From NCBI RefSeq assembly GCF_023023025.1, contig NZ_CP095481.1, positions 1,984,001-2,048,000 on the forward strand: a stretch of DNA of 64,000 nt, given 5' to 3'. The position numbers were made by a program, and so were the translations under genes. The notes under the pieces were generated by a model. The model had not been told where the DNA came from and did not search any database. It saw only the letters and a list, made by a program, of their open reading frames with translations. The DNA comes from Amycolatopsis sp. WQ 127309. GTDB lineage: Bacteria > Actinomycetota > Actinomycetes > Mycobacteriales > Pseudonocardiaceae. This document shows positions 17,247 to 26,144 of the stretch, in pieces (the stretch's first letter is position 1; each line of letters begins with the position of its first letter).

Positions 17247-18182
17247 GTGGGTACCACCGCGATCTTCACCATCGGCGAGCTGGCCAGGCGCACGGGCCTG
17301 CCGGTCAAGACCATCCGGTTCTACTCGGACGAGGGCCTGCTGCCCCCGACCGACCGGACGGACGCCGGCTACCGGCTCTACGACGCCACGGCCATGGCCC
17401 GGCTGGAGCTGGTCCGCACCCTGCGCGAGCTGGGTCTCGGCCTCGCCGACGTCGAAGCCGCCCTGTCGCGCTCCGCGACGGTCGGCGAGCTGGCGAACCG
17501 GCACGTCGAGGCGCTCGACGAGCAGATCCGGCGGCTGCGGCTGCGCCGGGCGGTGCTGCGCGCGGTGGCCAAGCGTGATTCCGAGCTGGAGGAAGTGAAC
17601 CTGATGAACCGTCTCGCGTCGTTGTCCGACGAGGAGCGCAAGCGGCTGGTGGACGAGTTCTGGGACGAGATGGTCTCGGGGCTGGAGATCGACCCGCAGT
17701 TCTACGCGCGGATGCGCGCCGGGAAGCCCGAGCTGCCGGACGACCCGTCGCCCGAGCAGCTGGAGGCGTGGATCGAGTTCGCCGAGCTCGTCCAGGACCC
17801 GTCGTTCCGCGCCTTGATCCGCGAGCTGAGCGAAACCCAGGCCCGGCAGATCGCGGACGGCGAGTTCCACCCGCCCGCGGACGCCTGGCAGCAGAACTGG
17901 CCGGGCTGGGTCTCCCGCGCCGAAGCGGCCGCGACGGCCGGAGAATCGCCGACGTCGGAGGCGGGGCAAACGCTTGCGGCCGACATCGCGACGGCCACCG
18001 CCCGCCCCGGCCAGGACGCGACGTCACCGGAGTTCCGCGCGGAGATGGCGGACCGCTTCGCCGCGAGCGGCGACCCCCGGGCCGAGCGCTACTGGCAGCT
18101 GCTGGCCACCGTCAACGGCTGGCCCCCGGTCCCGACGGCCCAGCCCGCGGTGCGGTTCATGATCGCGGCTCTGCGCGGCTGA
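17247..18182 (+). CDS. MerR-family transcriptional activator with a 200-residue sensor domain
   Basis: The protein (311 residues from GTG 17247) has a winged helix at about 6-73, FTIGELARRTGLPVKTIRFY followed by SDEGLLPP, then a dimerisation helix (about 80-115). The remaining 190 or so residues are helical, with FYARMRAGKPELPDDPSPEQ and several conserved-looking Trp residues (AWQQNWPGW, RYWQLLATVNGW). This resembles the layout of TipA-like MerR proteins that sense drugs, but I do not see a recognisable TipAS domain. There is no Cys pair for metal or redox sensing. It lies between folK and DUF3180, an insertion in an otherwise conserved block. Confidence 0.85.
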   Translation: MGTTAIFTIGELARRTGLPVKTIRFYSDEGLLPPTDRTDAGYRLYDATAMARLELVRTLRELGLGLADVEAALSRSATVGELANRHVEALDEQIRRLRLRRAVLRAVAKRDSELEEVNLMNRLASLSDEERKRLVDEFWDEMVSGLEIDPQFYARMRAGKPELPDDPSPEQLEAWIEFAELVQDPSFRALIRELSETQARQIADGEFHPPADAWQQNWPGWVSRAEAAATAGESPTSEAGQTLAADIATATARPGQDATSPEFRAEMADRFAASGDPRAERYWQLLATVNGWPPVPTAQPAVRFMIAALRG

Positions 18183-18209
18183 CCGCACGAGGACCGCAGT
18201 TCGGCGACG

Positions 18210-18245
18210 AACCGGGGGTGGGCGGTAACGGACACCCCCGGTTCA
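18210..18245. terminator. Terminator between convergent merR and folK
   Basis: Perfect 12-bp arms (18210-18221 and 18234-18245, GAACCGGGGGTG and its complement) with a 12-base loop, between the merR stop (18182) and the folK stop (18253). Confidence 0.65.
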
Positions 18246-18252
18246 CCGATCT

Positions 18253-18747
18253 TTATGCCTTCAAGTCGAGATCGGTCCGCCGGACCGAGCCGACGTCCGA
18301 CGCCGGACGCGCGGCCAGCAGCGTGGCGAGCGGGCCGTGGCCGGGCAGGATCGCGTCCGGCTCGATCTCCAGCCACGGGACCAGCACGCTCGCGCGCTCC
18401 GGCGTGCCCGGGTGCGGCAGCAGCAGCTCCGGGTCGGCGGAGGTGACGCCGTCCACCGTGACGACGTCGACGTCCAGCGTCCGCGGCCCCCACCGCAGCT
18501 CGCGCACGCGCCCGGCCGCCTGCTCGGCGGCCTGGCCGGTGCGCAGCCACGCCCAGTGGTCGCGGCCCGGGTCGTCGACGACGCAGACGGCGTTGAGGAA
18601 GTCCGGCTGGTCCTCGACGCCCCACGCCTTCGTCTCGTACACGCTCGACACCGCGACCAGCGCGGGCCGGACGGCGTCCAGCGCGAGCTTCAGGAAGCCG
18701 AGCCGGTCGCCGAGGTTGGAGCCCAGGGAAAGGACGGCGCGGCTCAC
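18253..18747 (-). CDS. folK: HPPK: hydroxymethyldihydropterin pyrophosphokinase
   Basis: The 164-residue enzyme transfers pyrophosphate from ATP to 6-hydroxymethyl-dihydropterin in folate synthesis. [10 protein letters not shown] at the start, [10 protein letters not shown] in the middle and [15 protein letters not shown] with the ATP/Mg-binding aspartates are HPPK signatures. Its start overlaps the folB stop (18744-18747), so the folE-folP-folB-folK genes form one translationally coupled operon. Confidence 0.96.
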   Translation of the reverse strand: MSRAVLSLGSNLGDRLGFLKLALDAVRPALVAVSSVYETKAWGVEDQPDFLNAVCVVDDPGRDHWAWLRTGQAAEQAAGRVRELRWGPRTLDVDVVTVDGVTSADPELLLPHPGTPERASVLVPWLEIEPDAILPGHGPLATLLAARPASDVGSVRRTDLDLKA

Positions 18748-19103
18748 CGGTCGCGCCGGACCGTGACGGCCACGTCGTCGAAGGTCAGCGGGATCGGCGC
18801 CGACGGCTTGTGCACCGTCACCTCGACCGCGCCGAGCCGCTCGTCCCGCATGACCGCGTCGGCGATCGTGCCGGCGACCTTCTCGATGAGGTCGTACGGC
18901 TCACCGGCGACGATCCCGGCGGCCAGCTCGGCCAGCTCGCCGTAGTGCAGCGTCTTGGTCAGGTCGTCCGACGCGGCGGCGGGCCCGAGGTCGAGCCACA
19001 CCGTGATATCGATGACGAACTCCTGGCCGTCCCGCTTCTCGTGCTCGAACACGCCGTGGTGGCCGAACACGCGCAACCCGGTCAACGTGATCCGGTCAGA
19101 CAT
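18744..19103 (-). CDS. folB: Dihydroneopterin aldolase
   Basis: A 119-residue protein with [20 protein letters not shown] at the N-terminus, including the catalytic Glu, and the [15 protein letters not shown] and [11 protein letters not shown] blocks of FolB. It splits dihydroneopterin to 6-hydroxymethyl-dihydropterin and glycolaldehyde. I start at ATG 19103, where the family begins; this overlaps folP by 8 bases and folK by 4, consistent with coupled translation. Confidence 0.95.
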   Translation of the reverse strand: MSDRITLTGLRVFGHHGVFEHEKRDGQEFVIDITVWLDLGPAAASDDLTKTLHYGELAELAAGIVAGEPYDLIEKVAGTIADAVMRDERLGAVEVTVHKPSAPIPLTFDDVAVTVRRDR

Positions 19104-19941
19104 CCGGAGAACCCTTCCACCACGCCGCGGCCACCGCGACCGCGTCCAGCGACGCCCCGACCTCGTGCACCCGCACACCCCAGGCCCCGGCGGCCGCGGC
19201 CAGGGCCGAGATGGCCGCGGTCGCGTCCTCCCGGCCGTCCGGCGACCGCGGCGTACCGTCCTTTTCGGACAGCAGCCGGCCGAGGAACCGTTTGCGCGAA
19301 GCGCCGACGAGCACCGGGAAACCCAGGGAGAGCACCGAGTCCAGCCCCCGCAGCAACGCCCAGTCGTGCTCGGCGTTCTTCGCGAAACCGAGCCCGGGAT
19401 CGAGCACGATCGCACTCTCGGACACGCCGGCCGCGAGCGCGTCGTCCACCCGGGACAGCAGCTCGGACCGGACTTCGGCGACGACGTCTTCGTACTGCGC
19501 GAGGGCCTGCATGTCCTCGCTGTGGCCCCGCCAGTGCATCAGCACCCACGGCGCCCCGGACTCGGCCGCGACCCGCGCCATGTCCGGATCGGCCAGCCCA
19601 CCCGAGACGTCGTTGACGACGTGCGCCCCCGCCTCGAGCGCCGCGGCGGCGACGGCCGCACGCGTGGTGTCGACCGACACGGCCACGCCTTCACCGGCGA
19701 GCGTCCGGATCACCGGGAGAACCCGGGCCAGCTCGGTCTCGGCGTCCACCCGCAGCGCCCCGGGCCGCGTCGACTCCCCGCCGACGTCGATCAGGTCGGC
19801 CCCCCGCGTCCACATCGCCCGGGCGTGCTCCAGCGCCTGGTCGACGTCGAGGTAGCGGCCACCGTCCGAAAAGGAATCCGGGGTCACGTTGAGCACGCCC
19901 ATCACGACGCACCGCCCCGGCGCGGGAAGGTTCGTGCTCAC
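19096..19941 (-). CDS. folP: Dihydropteroate synthase
   Basis: The 281-residue TIM-barrel enzyme condenses p-aminobenzoate with the pterin pyrophosphate and is the sulfonamide target. [52 protein letters not shown] and [11 protein letters not shown] are the DHPS motifs in order. The start is GTG 19941, which overlaps the folE stop as GTGA. No sulfonamide-resistance insertion is obvious. Confidence 0.96.
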   Translation of the reverse strand: MSTNLPAPGRCVVMGVLNVTPDSFSDGGRYLDVDQALEHARAMWTRGADLIDVGGESTRPGALRVDAETELARVLPVIRTLAGEGVAVSVDTTRAAVAAAALEAGAHVVNDVSGGLADPDMARVAAESGAPWVLMHWRGHSEDMQALAQYEDVVAEVRSELLSRVDDALAAGVSESAIVLDPGLGFAKNAEHDWALLRGLDSVLSLGFPVLVGASRKRFLGRLLSEKDGTPRSPDGREDATAAISALAAAAGAWGVRVHEVGASLDAVAVAAAWWKGSPDV

Positions 19942-21527
19942 CGACGCGCCTTGATGAGGTCGAGCGCCTCCGCCCGTGACGAAGCGGAGGTCTTGAGCAG
20001 CCCCCGCACGGCCGAGGTGGTCGTGCGCGCGCCCGGCTTCCGGATGCCGCGCATGGCCATGCACAGGTGCTCGGCCTCGATCACGACGATGACCCCGCGC
20101 GGCTCGAGCTTGCGGACCAAGGCGTCGGCAACCTGCGAGGTCAGACGCTCCTGGACCTGGGGGCGCTTGGCGTAGAGGTCTACGAGGCGGGCGAGTTTCG
20201 AAAGCCCGGTGACCTTGCCGCCCGCGTTCGGGATGTAGCCGACGTGGGCGACCCCGTGAAATGGCACTAAATGGTGTTCACAGTTATGAGTTAAGTGTCC
20301 CGCAATCAAAAACGTCGGATGCGGATCGCATTTGAAACTGTAAACGGTGTAGGGCTTCGTGCCCGACGCGGTCACCGGTGTCACCGACTCGACCTGAACG
20401 TACTCCGACTCGATCAGATCGGTCGCGTAGTCGTCCTGCGGGAAACCGTGCTTCCGGAACCAGCTGTCGGCGACGTACAACCGCGACGCGGCACCGCCGG
20501 TGTTCGCGGTGAACCGTGCACCGATCACGGTGGCCAGATCCTCCATGAACGGCGTATTCGCGCTCGCGATGATCCGCCCCGCCGAATGCTTGCTCCGGTG
20601 TCCGTCTCCGTCGACGTAACCGTCGAGGAAGCCGTTGAAGGTCGACAAGTCGTTGAGGACCACCATCGGGAACCGCTGCCGCTGGTGGTGGGCGTCGCCG
20701 CCCACGTACTGCCGCATCAGATCCGCGAGGAACGAAGACACGACCCGGACCCGGAAGCCGGGGAGGTCGCGGCCCAGGTAGCCCGACGGCCGGGAGGTCG
20801 GTTCGACCTTCGCGTCGATCCCGAAGGCGCGGTGCAGGGACTCGGCGAACTTCTTCGCGTAGTCGCGGTCGTTCACCACGAGCGAGACGTACCGGTCGGC
20901 GACCGTTCCGTCAGCACAGACGGTTCCGACGACGTAGCCGAAGTCGTACCCGAGGCTCGGGCGCCACCGGTCCCGGCAGAGCTTCTTCGCGTGGGTCCAC
21001 TCGATGAACGAGCCTTCGACGTCCTTCGCTTCCTGCCACCCCTCGGGCGTCGCCAAAGGGTGGTCGGGAGTGACGAGGAACTTGCCGACCGAGGTCTTCA
21101 CCTCGACCAGCTCGCGCGTCTGGTGCGAGGTGATCTCGGTGACCTCGGTCTCCTCGACGTTGCCGCCGACGAGGGTCCAGAGCTTGTCACCCACCCGCAC
21201 GTCGGCGGCCTGCTTGCGGCCGCCGACGGCGTTCACGGTCTGCTTGCTGGGCACGCACTGGCTGTACATCGGGATGTCCGTGACGAGCACCAGCTCTTCG
21301 TGGGACTCGTCGAACGTCTTGTCCAGCACCGAGTCGGGCTCGGTGTACAGGCCGGCGAACATCTCCTTGTACGCGCGGGCGACCCGGGCCGGGGTGTCCT
21401 TCAGGCCGTCCCGGTCCGGGTTTTCGCCGCAGGCCAGCAGAAGCTCGTGGATCGCCTTCTCCGCCCGGTCCTGGTCGAAGACCGGGCGGTCGGCGTCACT
21501 GGGGCTTTTCTGGTCCGTCCACGTCAC
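19938..21527 (-). CDS. folE: GTP cyclohydrolase I interrupted by an intein
   Basis: A 529-residue precursor. The exteins, residues 1-90 and 416-529, make a normal 204-residue FolE, which opens the GTP ring to dihydroneopterin triphosphate. The N-extein ends in [10 protein letters not shown]; the C-extein begins [16 protein letters not shown]. The intein thus sits exactly before the zinc ligand Cys416, with His419 and Cys489 (EHLCMAMRG) as the other ligands. FolE is inactive until splicing. I start at GTG 21527 (VTWTDQ) with GGGAG upstream; this overlaps the ftsH end by 32 bases. It is the first gene of the folate operon. Confidence 0.95.
   Translation of the reverse strand: MTWTDQKSPSDADRPVFDQDRAEKAIHELLLACGENPDRDGLKDTPARVARAYKEMFAGLYTEPDSVLDKTFDESHEELVLVTDIPMYSQCVPSKQTVNAVGGRKQAADVRVGDKLWTLVGGNVEETEVTEITSHQTRELVEVKTSVGKFLVTPDHPLATPEGWQEAKDVEGSFIEWTHAKKLCRDRWRPSLGYDFGYVVGTVCADGTVADRYVSLVVNDRDYAKKFAESLHRAFGIDAKVEPTSRPSGYLGRDLPGFRVRVVSSFLADLMRQYVGGDAHHQRQRFPMVVLNDLSTFNGFLDGYVDGDGHRSKHSAGRIIASANTPFMEDLATVIGARFTANTGGAASRLYVADSWFRKHGFPQDDYATDLIESEYVQVESVTPVTASGTKPYTVYSFKCDPHPTFLIAGHLTHNCEHHLVPFHGVAHVGYIPNAGGKVTGLSKLARLVDLYAKRPQVQERLTSQVADALVRKLEPRGVIVVIEAEHLCMAMRGIRKPGARTTTSAVRGLLKTSASSRAEALDLIKARR
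20283..21257 (-). mobile_element. Intein with LAGLIDADG homing endonuclease in FolE
   Basis: The 325-residue intein runs from Cys91 ([20 protein letters not shown]) to the His-Asn pair in AGHLTHN before extein Cys416. Block B is FLVTPDHPL with the TxxH histidine. Two endonuclease helices are present: [13 protein letters not shown] and [13 protein letters not shown], both keeping the acidic residue. Block F is [16 protein letters not shown]. All residues for standard class 1 splicing (Cys1, block B His, penultimate His, Asn, +1 Cys) are there. The 3' end of the element, about 20283-20360, is visibly richer in A and T than its host, a sign of transfer. Both splicing and homing look intact. Confidence 0.95.
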
Positions 21528-23907
21528 GACGCTCTCCCTCGCTCTGCTGCTGGTTGCCGCCCGCTTGATCGGCGAACCAACCGTGCTCGCGAGAACGATC
21601 TTCACCACCGGGTCGCCACGACTGGCCCGGCTGGCCGCCGGGGGAGGTCGCGGGGGTCCAGCCCGGAGGGGCACCGTAGTTCGGCGGGCCGCTCTGGCCC
21701 GCCGGGCCGCCGCCGCCCGTCTGGCCGGTGTAGCTCTGCGGCCAGTGGGACGAGCCGTTCGGGCCACCGTTGGGACCGCCGTAGGGGCGGCCGCCGTTCG
21801 GGTAGGCGCCCGGCGGCGGCGGGGCGTACGGGTTGGCGTTCGGGTCCGGTGCCGACGCCGGGTACGGCGGGCCGCCGGGCAGGTCGCCCGCGCCCTGGGC
21901 GGTGCCGACCGGGGTCGGCTCCGGCTTCAGGACCGGCTTCTCCTTCTCCGGCGGGGGCCACGGCTCGCCGCGCTCGATCGCCAGCTCGCCCGGGGTCTTG
22001 ATGGGCGGCTTGTCGGACGGCGTGCGCTCGCCGAACTCGTTGAACACGGTGATGTGCGGGCGCTTCTCGACCGTCGCGAAGATCCGCTCGAGGTCCTTGC
22101 GGGTCAGCGTCTCCTTCTCGAGGAGTTCGATGACCAGCTCGTCGAGCACGTCGCGGTAGGTGTTGAGCACGTGCCACGCCTCGGTGTGCGCGGTCTCGAT
22201 GAGCTTGCGCACCTCCTCGTCGATCTCGTGCGCCACCTCGAGCGAATAGTCCGCCTGACGGCCGGCCGAGCGGCCCAGGAACGGGTCGCCCTGCTCCTGG
22301 CCGTACTTGACCGCGCCCAGGCGGGCGCTCATGCCGTACTCGGTGACCATCGCGCGGGCGATCTTCGTCGCCTGCTCGATGTCCGAGGACGCGCCGGTGG
22401 TGGGCTCGTGGAAGACGAGCTCCTCCGCCGTGCGGCCACCCATCGCGAAGACCAGCCGCCCGATCATCTCGGAGCGGGTCATCAGGTCCTTGTCGTCCTC
22501 CGGGACGAGCAGCGCGTGCCCGCCCGTGCGGCCGCGCGGCAGGATGGTCAGCTTGTAGACCGGTTCGATGTCCGGCATCGCCCACGCGGCGAGCGCGTGC
22601 CCGCCCTCGTGGTAGGCCGTGATCTTCTTCTCCTTCTCGGAGATGATCCGGCTCTTGCGGGCGGGGCCGCCGACGACGCGGTCGACGGACTCCTCCAGCT
22701 CGACGTCGCTGATCACGTGCCCGTTCTTGCGGGCGGTGAGCAGTGCGGCCTCGTTGAGCACGTTGGCCAGGTCGGCGCCGGACATGCCGACGGTCCGCTT
22801 GGCCAGGCTGCCCATGTCGGTGCCCTGCGCGATCGGCTTGCCCTTGGAGTGCACCTCGAGGATCGCGCGACGGCCACGCATGTCGGGCGCGGAGACCGGG
22901 ATCTGCCGGTCGAAGCGGCCCGGGCGCAGCAGCGCGGGGTCGAGGATGTCGGGCCGGTTGGTGGCCGCGATCAGGATGATGCCGCCGCGGGCGTCGAAGC
23001 CGTCCATCTCGACGAGCAGCTGGTTCAGCGTCTGCTCGCGCTCGTCGTGGCCGCCGCCGAGGCCGGCGCCGCGCTGGCGGCCGACCGCGTCGATCTCGTC
23101 CACGAAGATGATGCACGGCGCGTTCTGCTTGGCCTGTTCGAACAGGTCACGCACCCGGGAGGCACCGACACCGACGAACATCTCGACGAAGTCCGAGCCC
23201 GAGATCGTGTAGAACGGCACGCCCGCTTCACCCGCGACAGCTCGCGCGAGCAGCGTCTTGCCGGTACCGGGTGGCCCGTAGAGCAGGACACCCTTCGGGA
23301 TCTTCGCGCCGAGCGCCTGATATCGCGCCGGGTTCTGGAGGAAGTCCTTGATCTCGTACAGCTCTTCGACGGCCTCGTCGGCGCCCGCGACGTCCCCGAA
23401 GGTCGTCTTGGGCATGTCCTTGTTCAGCTGCTTGGCCTTGGACTTGCCGAAGTTGAGGACGCGGTTGCCGCCGCCCTGGGCGTTGTTCATCATCCACATC
23501 AGCAGGCCCAGCACGAGGGCCAGCGGGATGGCGAAGATGAGGATCTGGGTCAGTACACCCTGCTGGGTGACCTTGGTGGTGAACTTGACCCCGCCATCGC
23601 CGTTCTTCGCGGCCAGCAGCTTGTCGTAGATCTCAAGCGACGCGTTGGCCGGGTACTGCGCGATGAGCTGGGTGGTCTGCTGGCCGTCGACGTCGACAGG
23701 TTTGTTCAGCAGGAGTTTGACCTGCTGTTCCTTGTCCTCGAGGCTGGCTTCCTTGACGTTGTTCGTGGTGATCTGGGAGTTCGCCACCGAGATGGGTGCT
23801 TGGGTGTACCCACGATCGCTGTCGAAGATCGTGTTGTACGCGAACAACGCCAGCAACCCCGCGACGATCCACAGCAGTGGGTTCCTGAGCACGCTCTTCC
23901 GGTTCAT
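21496..23907 (-). CDS. ftsH: ATP-dependent zinc metalloprotease FtsH
   Basis: An 803-residue membrane protease. Two membrane segments (about 10-24 and 119-139) flank a periplasmic domain. The AAA domain has Walker A GPPGTGKT at 211-218, Walker B IIFVDE at 266-271 and the second region of homology at 315-334 ([20 protein letters not shown]). The zinc site HEGGH is at 433-437. After the protease domain comes an unusually long disordered tail (about 640-803) rich in Pro and Gly. FtsH degrades misfolded membrane proteins. Its 3' end overlaps folE, so folate-gene translation may depend on ftsH. Confidence 0.97.
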   Translation of the reverse strand: MNRKSVLRNPLLWIVAGLLALFAYNTIFDSDRGYTQAPISVANSQITTNNVKEASLEDKEQQVKLLLNKPVDVDGQQTTQLIAQYPANASLEIYDKLLAAKNGDGGVKFTTKVTQQGVLTQILIFAIPLALVLGLLMWMMNNAQGGGNRVLNFGKSKAKQLNKDMPKTTFGDVAGADEAVEELYEIKDFLQNPARYQALGAKIPKGVLLYGPPGTGKTLLARAVAGEAGVPFYTISGSDFVEMFVGVGASRVRDLFEQAKQNAPCIIFVDEIDAVGRQRGAGLGGGHDEREQTLNQLLVEMDGFDARGGIILIAATNRPDILDPALLRPGRFDRQIPVSAPDMRGRRAILEVHSKGKPIAQGTDMGSLAKRTVGMSGADLANVLNEAALLTARKNGHVISDVELEESVDRVVGGPARKSRIISEKEKKITAYHEGGHALAAWAMPDIEPVYKLTILPRGRTGGHALLVPEDDKDLMTRSEMIGRLVFAMGGRTAEELVFHEPTTGASSDIEQATKIARAMVTEYGMSARLGAVKYGQEQGDPFLGRSAGRQADYSLEVAHEIDEEVRKLIETAHTEAWHVLNTYRDVLDELVIELLEKETLTRKDLERIFATVEKRPHITVFNEFGERTPSDKPPIKTPGELAIERGEPWPPPEKEKPVLKPEPTPVGTAQGAGDLPGGPPYPASAPDPNANPYAPPPPGAYPNGGRPYGGPNGGPNGSSHWPQSYTGQTGGGGPAGQSGPPNYGAPPGWTPATSPGGQPGQSWRPGGEDRSREHGWFADQAGGNQQQSEGERRDVDGPEKPQ

Positions 23908-24109
23908 ACGACTCGGCCCTGGTGGCCTCGACCCTCCCTGGTTGGGCGGCTCCTGTGATACCCGCCATCACGATCTTGACAACCCATGGTGCCTGGACAC
24001 CCGTCCCAACAGGGTACCGTCCGCTGCCGCGTTCATCCCCTGTGAGCCTCTCGCAGGTCAACGGGCGATACCGCGTCCTGGTTCCCGTTCGGCCTGCACC
24101 TCTGTCACG

Positions 24110-24925
24110 CTATCGCGTGCCGTCGGACACACCACTCACCATCTCGCCCAGCCGGGTCCGCAGTGTCGGCGGGTCCGCCGGGGCCACCGTGACCCACTCC
24201 CGACCGTCTGTACCTGCACGGGAGAGGCTCAGGTAGCGCCCGGTGGCCGTGTCGAACCAGGCCAGCACCCGGGACCGCTGCTTGGCCCCGACCGGGGACC
24301 GGCTGTTCGCTGCCAGCTGACCGCCGCACATCCGGGGCTGCCCGGCGAGCCGCGCGTAGGCCTCGCGCGGGTCGGCGACGACCCGCTCGCTCAGCGGCGT
24401 CCGGCGTTTGCCCTTGTTCTCTTCCTCACCGGACGCCGGCAGCGACACGGGCACCCGGATGGGGGCCGTGTGCAGGGCGTCGTCCAGCGGGAGTGTGACG
24501 GAGGCCTCGGTCCCGCGCGGCCCGGCGGGCAGCACGCCGATGACGGCGGAGACCAGCGCGTCCGGCGGGACGTCCCGCAGCCAGATGCCGTCGGCGTCCT
24601 GGACCGCGAGCACGCCCTTGGTGTCGTCGGCCGCCGCCAGCACCCCGACCGTCGGGGTCTCGAACCGGGGGATGTGCAGCGCGTCGATGGTCAGGGGCGC
24701 GAAGGCCAGCAGCTCCAGCGCGTCTTCGATCGGTGGCGCCAGCCTGCCCCGCGGCTCGCGGATGCCGCGCACCTTCAGCTCGACGTCGGTGCGGTGGCGC
24801 AGCGAAACCCGCTCGTCCTCGGTCGCGCCGTGCGACCGGACGTGCAGCGGGTAGGGCAGCTCACCGACCCGCGCCGACTCCCACAGGAAGTCGAACGCCA
24901 GCGGCGAGAAGAACTCTTGCATCAC
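24110..24925 (-). CDS. EspG-family type VII secretion chaperone (1)
   Basis: The 271-residue protein has the EspG layout: an N-terminal LWESARVGELPYPLHVRSHG strand-helix, a central beta region, and a C-terminal GRYLSLSRAGTDGREWVTVA segment followed by a helix. In mycobacteria EspG binds PPE proteins in the cytosol and delivers them to the ESX machinery. It shares many identities with the neighbour at 25293-26078, so the pair arose by duplication. A PPE-like partner is encoded upstream. The insert SLPASGEEENKGKRR in the middle is specific to this copy. Confidence 0.82.
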   Translation of the reverse strand: MMQEFFSPLAFDFLWESARVGELPYPLHVRSHGATEDERVSLRHRTDVELKVRGIREPRGRLAPPIEDALELLAFAPLTIDALHIPRFETPTVGVLAAADDTKGVLAVQDADGIWLRDVPPDALVSAVIGVLPAGPRGTEASVTLPLDDALHTAPIRVPVSLPASGEEENKGKRRTPLSERVVADPREAYARLAGQPRMCGGQLAANSRSPVGAKQRSRVLAWFDTATGRYLSLSRAGTDGREWVTVAPADPPTLRTRLGEMVSGVSDGTR

Positions 24926-25292
24926 TACTCTCCCGGATCGGATTCTCGCTCAGCGTAGCCCGCACCACCGACAGAACGGGACCGTTCCCGCTGCCGGTTG
25001 GGCACGCTCGGAGAACCCGGGGCCGATCTTGGCAGAGATGGTGTGGGACCCGCGTTCACGGTGTCCGGAATCAGCCGTTCGCGAGGCCGCGCCGGGGTGC
25101 GGGCGCCGCAGCGCCTCGCGCGCCGTCCCGCCGGACTGGTGAGGCAGCGGCCTGGGCAGCTCGCGCCGATCTTGGCCGAGGCAGAGTGGCGGTGTCCGGA
25201 ATCAGCCACTCGCGAGGCCGCGCCGGGGCGCGAATCGAGCCGAGCGCGCGCGGCGGGAGCCGGAACCAGCCCGCCGAAGCACCCGGCCGGGG
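24926..25292. repeat. Intergenic gap between espG copies with an imperfect direct duplication
   Basis: No gene is supportable in these 367 bases. A 42-bp unit at 25060-25101 recurs at 25191-25232 with 3 differences (core GTGTCCGGAATCAGCC). A 12-bp element GCCGATCTTGGC precedes each copy (25022 and 25165). The spacing of about 131-143 bases suggests a tandem duplication followed by small indels. It may hold the promoter of the downstream espG copy. Confidence 0.6.
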
Positions 25293-26078
25293 TCAGACCG
25301 AGCTGGTCGCCGACGCTCCAGCGAGCAGCTCGCCGAGCCGGTGGCGCAGCGTCGCCGCGTCGGCGGGGGCGATCGTGATCCAGTCTCGGCCGTCGTGGCC
25401 CTTGGACGCCTGGGTGAAGTAGCGGCCCGTCTCGGTGTCGAACCAGCTCAGCACCGGGGTGCGGCTGCGGGCGCCCATCCGGGTGCGGGCGTTCGCCGCG
25501 ATCTGGCCGCCGCGCAGGCGGGGCTGGGCGTGCAGGCGGGCCAGGGCCTTGCGGTCGTCGTCGGCGCTGGTGCGGTCCTCGGGGTTGCCGCGGCGCTGCA
25601 GGAAGTCGACGCCGTGCGCGCCGACCAGCTGCTCCAGCGGCACCGTGATCGACTTCTCGCTGCCGCGCGGGGCGGCGGGCAGCAGCGAGACGATCGCGCT
25701 CGCCAGGCCGTCCACCGGGCACGGCTGCAGGTGCAGGCCGCGGGTGTCCTGGACCGCCAGCAGCCCCTGGCCGCCCAGTACGCCGGCGATCGCGAGCAGC
25801 GGCTCGGCGTCCGGGGCGATCAGCTGGACGGCGTCCAAGCTCAGTTCGGGGGTGGCCAGCACGCCGAAGTAGTCCTCGACGTGCGGTTCGGGGCGGCCGC
25901 GGCCGTCCGCGAGCCCGCGCGCCGCCAGTCCCTCCAGCGTCCGCCGGCGCAGCAGCGACCGCTCGTCGAGCGTCTCGCCGTGCGACCGGACGCGCAGCGG
26001 GTACGGCAGCTCACCCAGCCCGGCCGACTCCCACAGGAAGTCCACCTCGGCCGGGGTCAGCAGCTCAGCGTTCGGCAT
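25293..26078 (-). CDS. EspG-family type VII secretion chaperone (2)
   Basis: A 261-residue paralog of the protein at 24110-24925, starting MPNAELLTPAEVDFLWESAG. It shares LGELPYPLRVRSHGE and, near the end, GRYFTQASKGHDGRDWITIA. It lies just downstream of the PPE-like gene, separated by that gene's terminator, and is the more likely dedicated chaperone for it. Nothing of the ESX core (EccC, EccD, MycP) is in the window, so secretion must use an apparatus encoded elsewhere. Confidence 0.85.
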   Translation of the reverse strand: MPNAELLTPAEVDFLWESAGLGELPYPLRVRSHGETLDERSLLRRRTLEGLAARGLADGRGRPEPHVEDYFGVLATPELSLDAVQLIAPDAEPLLAIAGVLGGQGLLAVQDTRGLHLQPCPVDGLASAIVSLLPAAPRGSEKSITVPLEQLVGAHGVDFLQRRGNPEDRTSADDDRKALARLHAQPRLRGGQIAANARTRMGARSRTPVLSWFDTETGRYFTQASKGHDGRDWITIAPADAATLRHRLGELLAGASATSSV

Positions 26079-26104
26079 CGAGCCACCCCCCAGAGATGTG
26101 AAAG

Positions 26105-26137
26105 CGGGCCGGACGCGCGGGAAGCGCGTCCGGCCCG
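26105..26137 (-). terminator. Terminator of the PPE-like gene
   Basis: Perfect 14-bp arms (26105-26118 and 26124-26137, CGGGCCGGACGCGC and its complement) with a 5-base loop, 8 bases beyond the stop of the PPE-like gene. Confidence 0.75.
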
Positions 26138-26144
26138 ATCAGGA

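Noticed and set aside
20283..21257. Reading the folE insert as an independent homing endonuclease gene or as an intron
   Set aside because: It is in frame, with intein blocks A, B, F and G and exact Cys/His-Asn/Cys junctions, so it is an intein.
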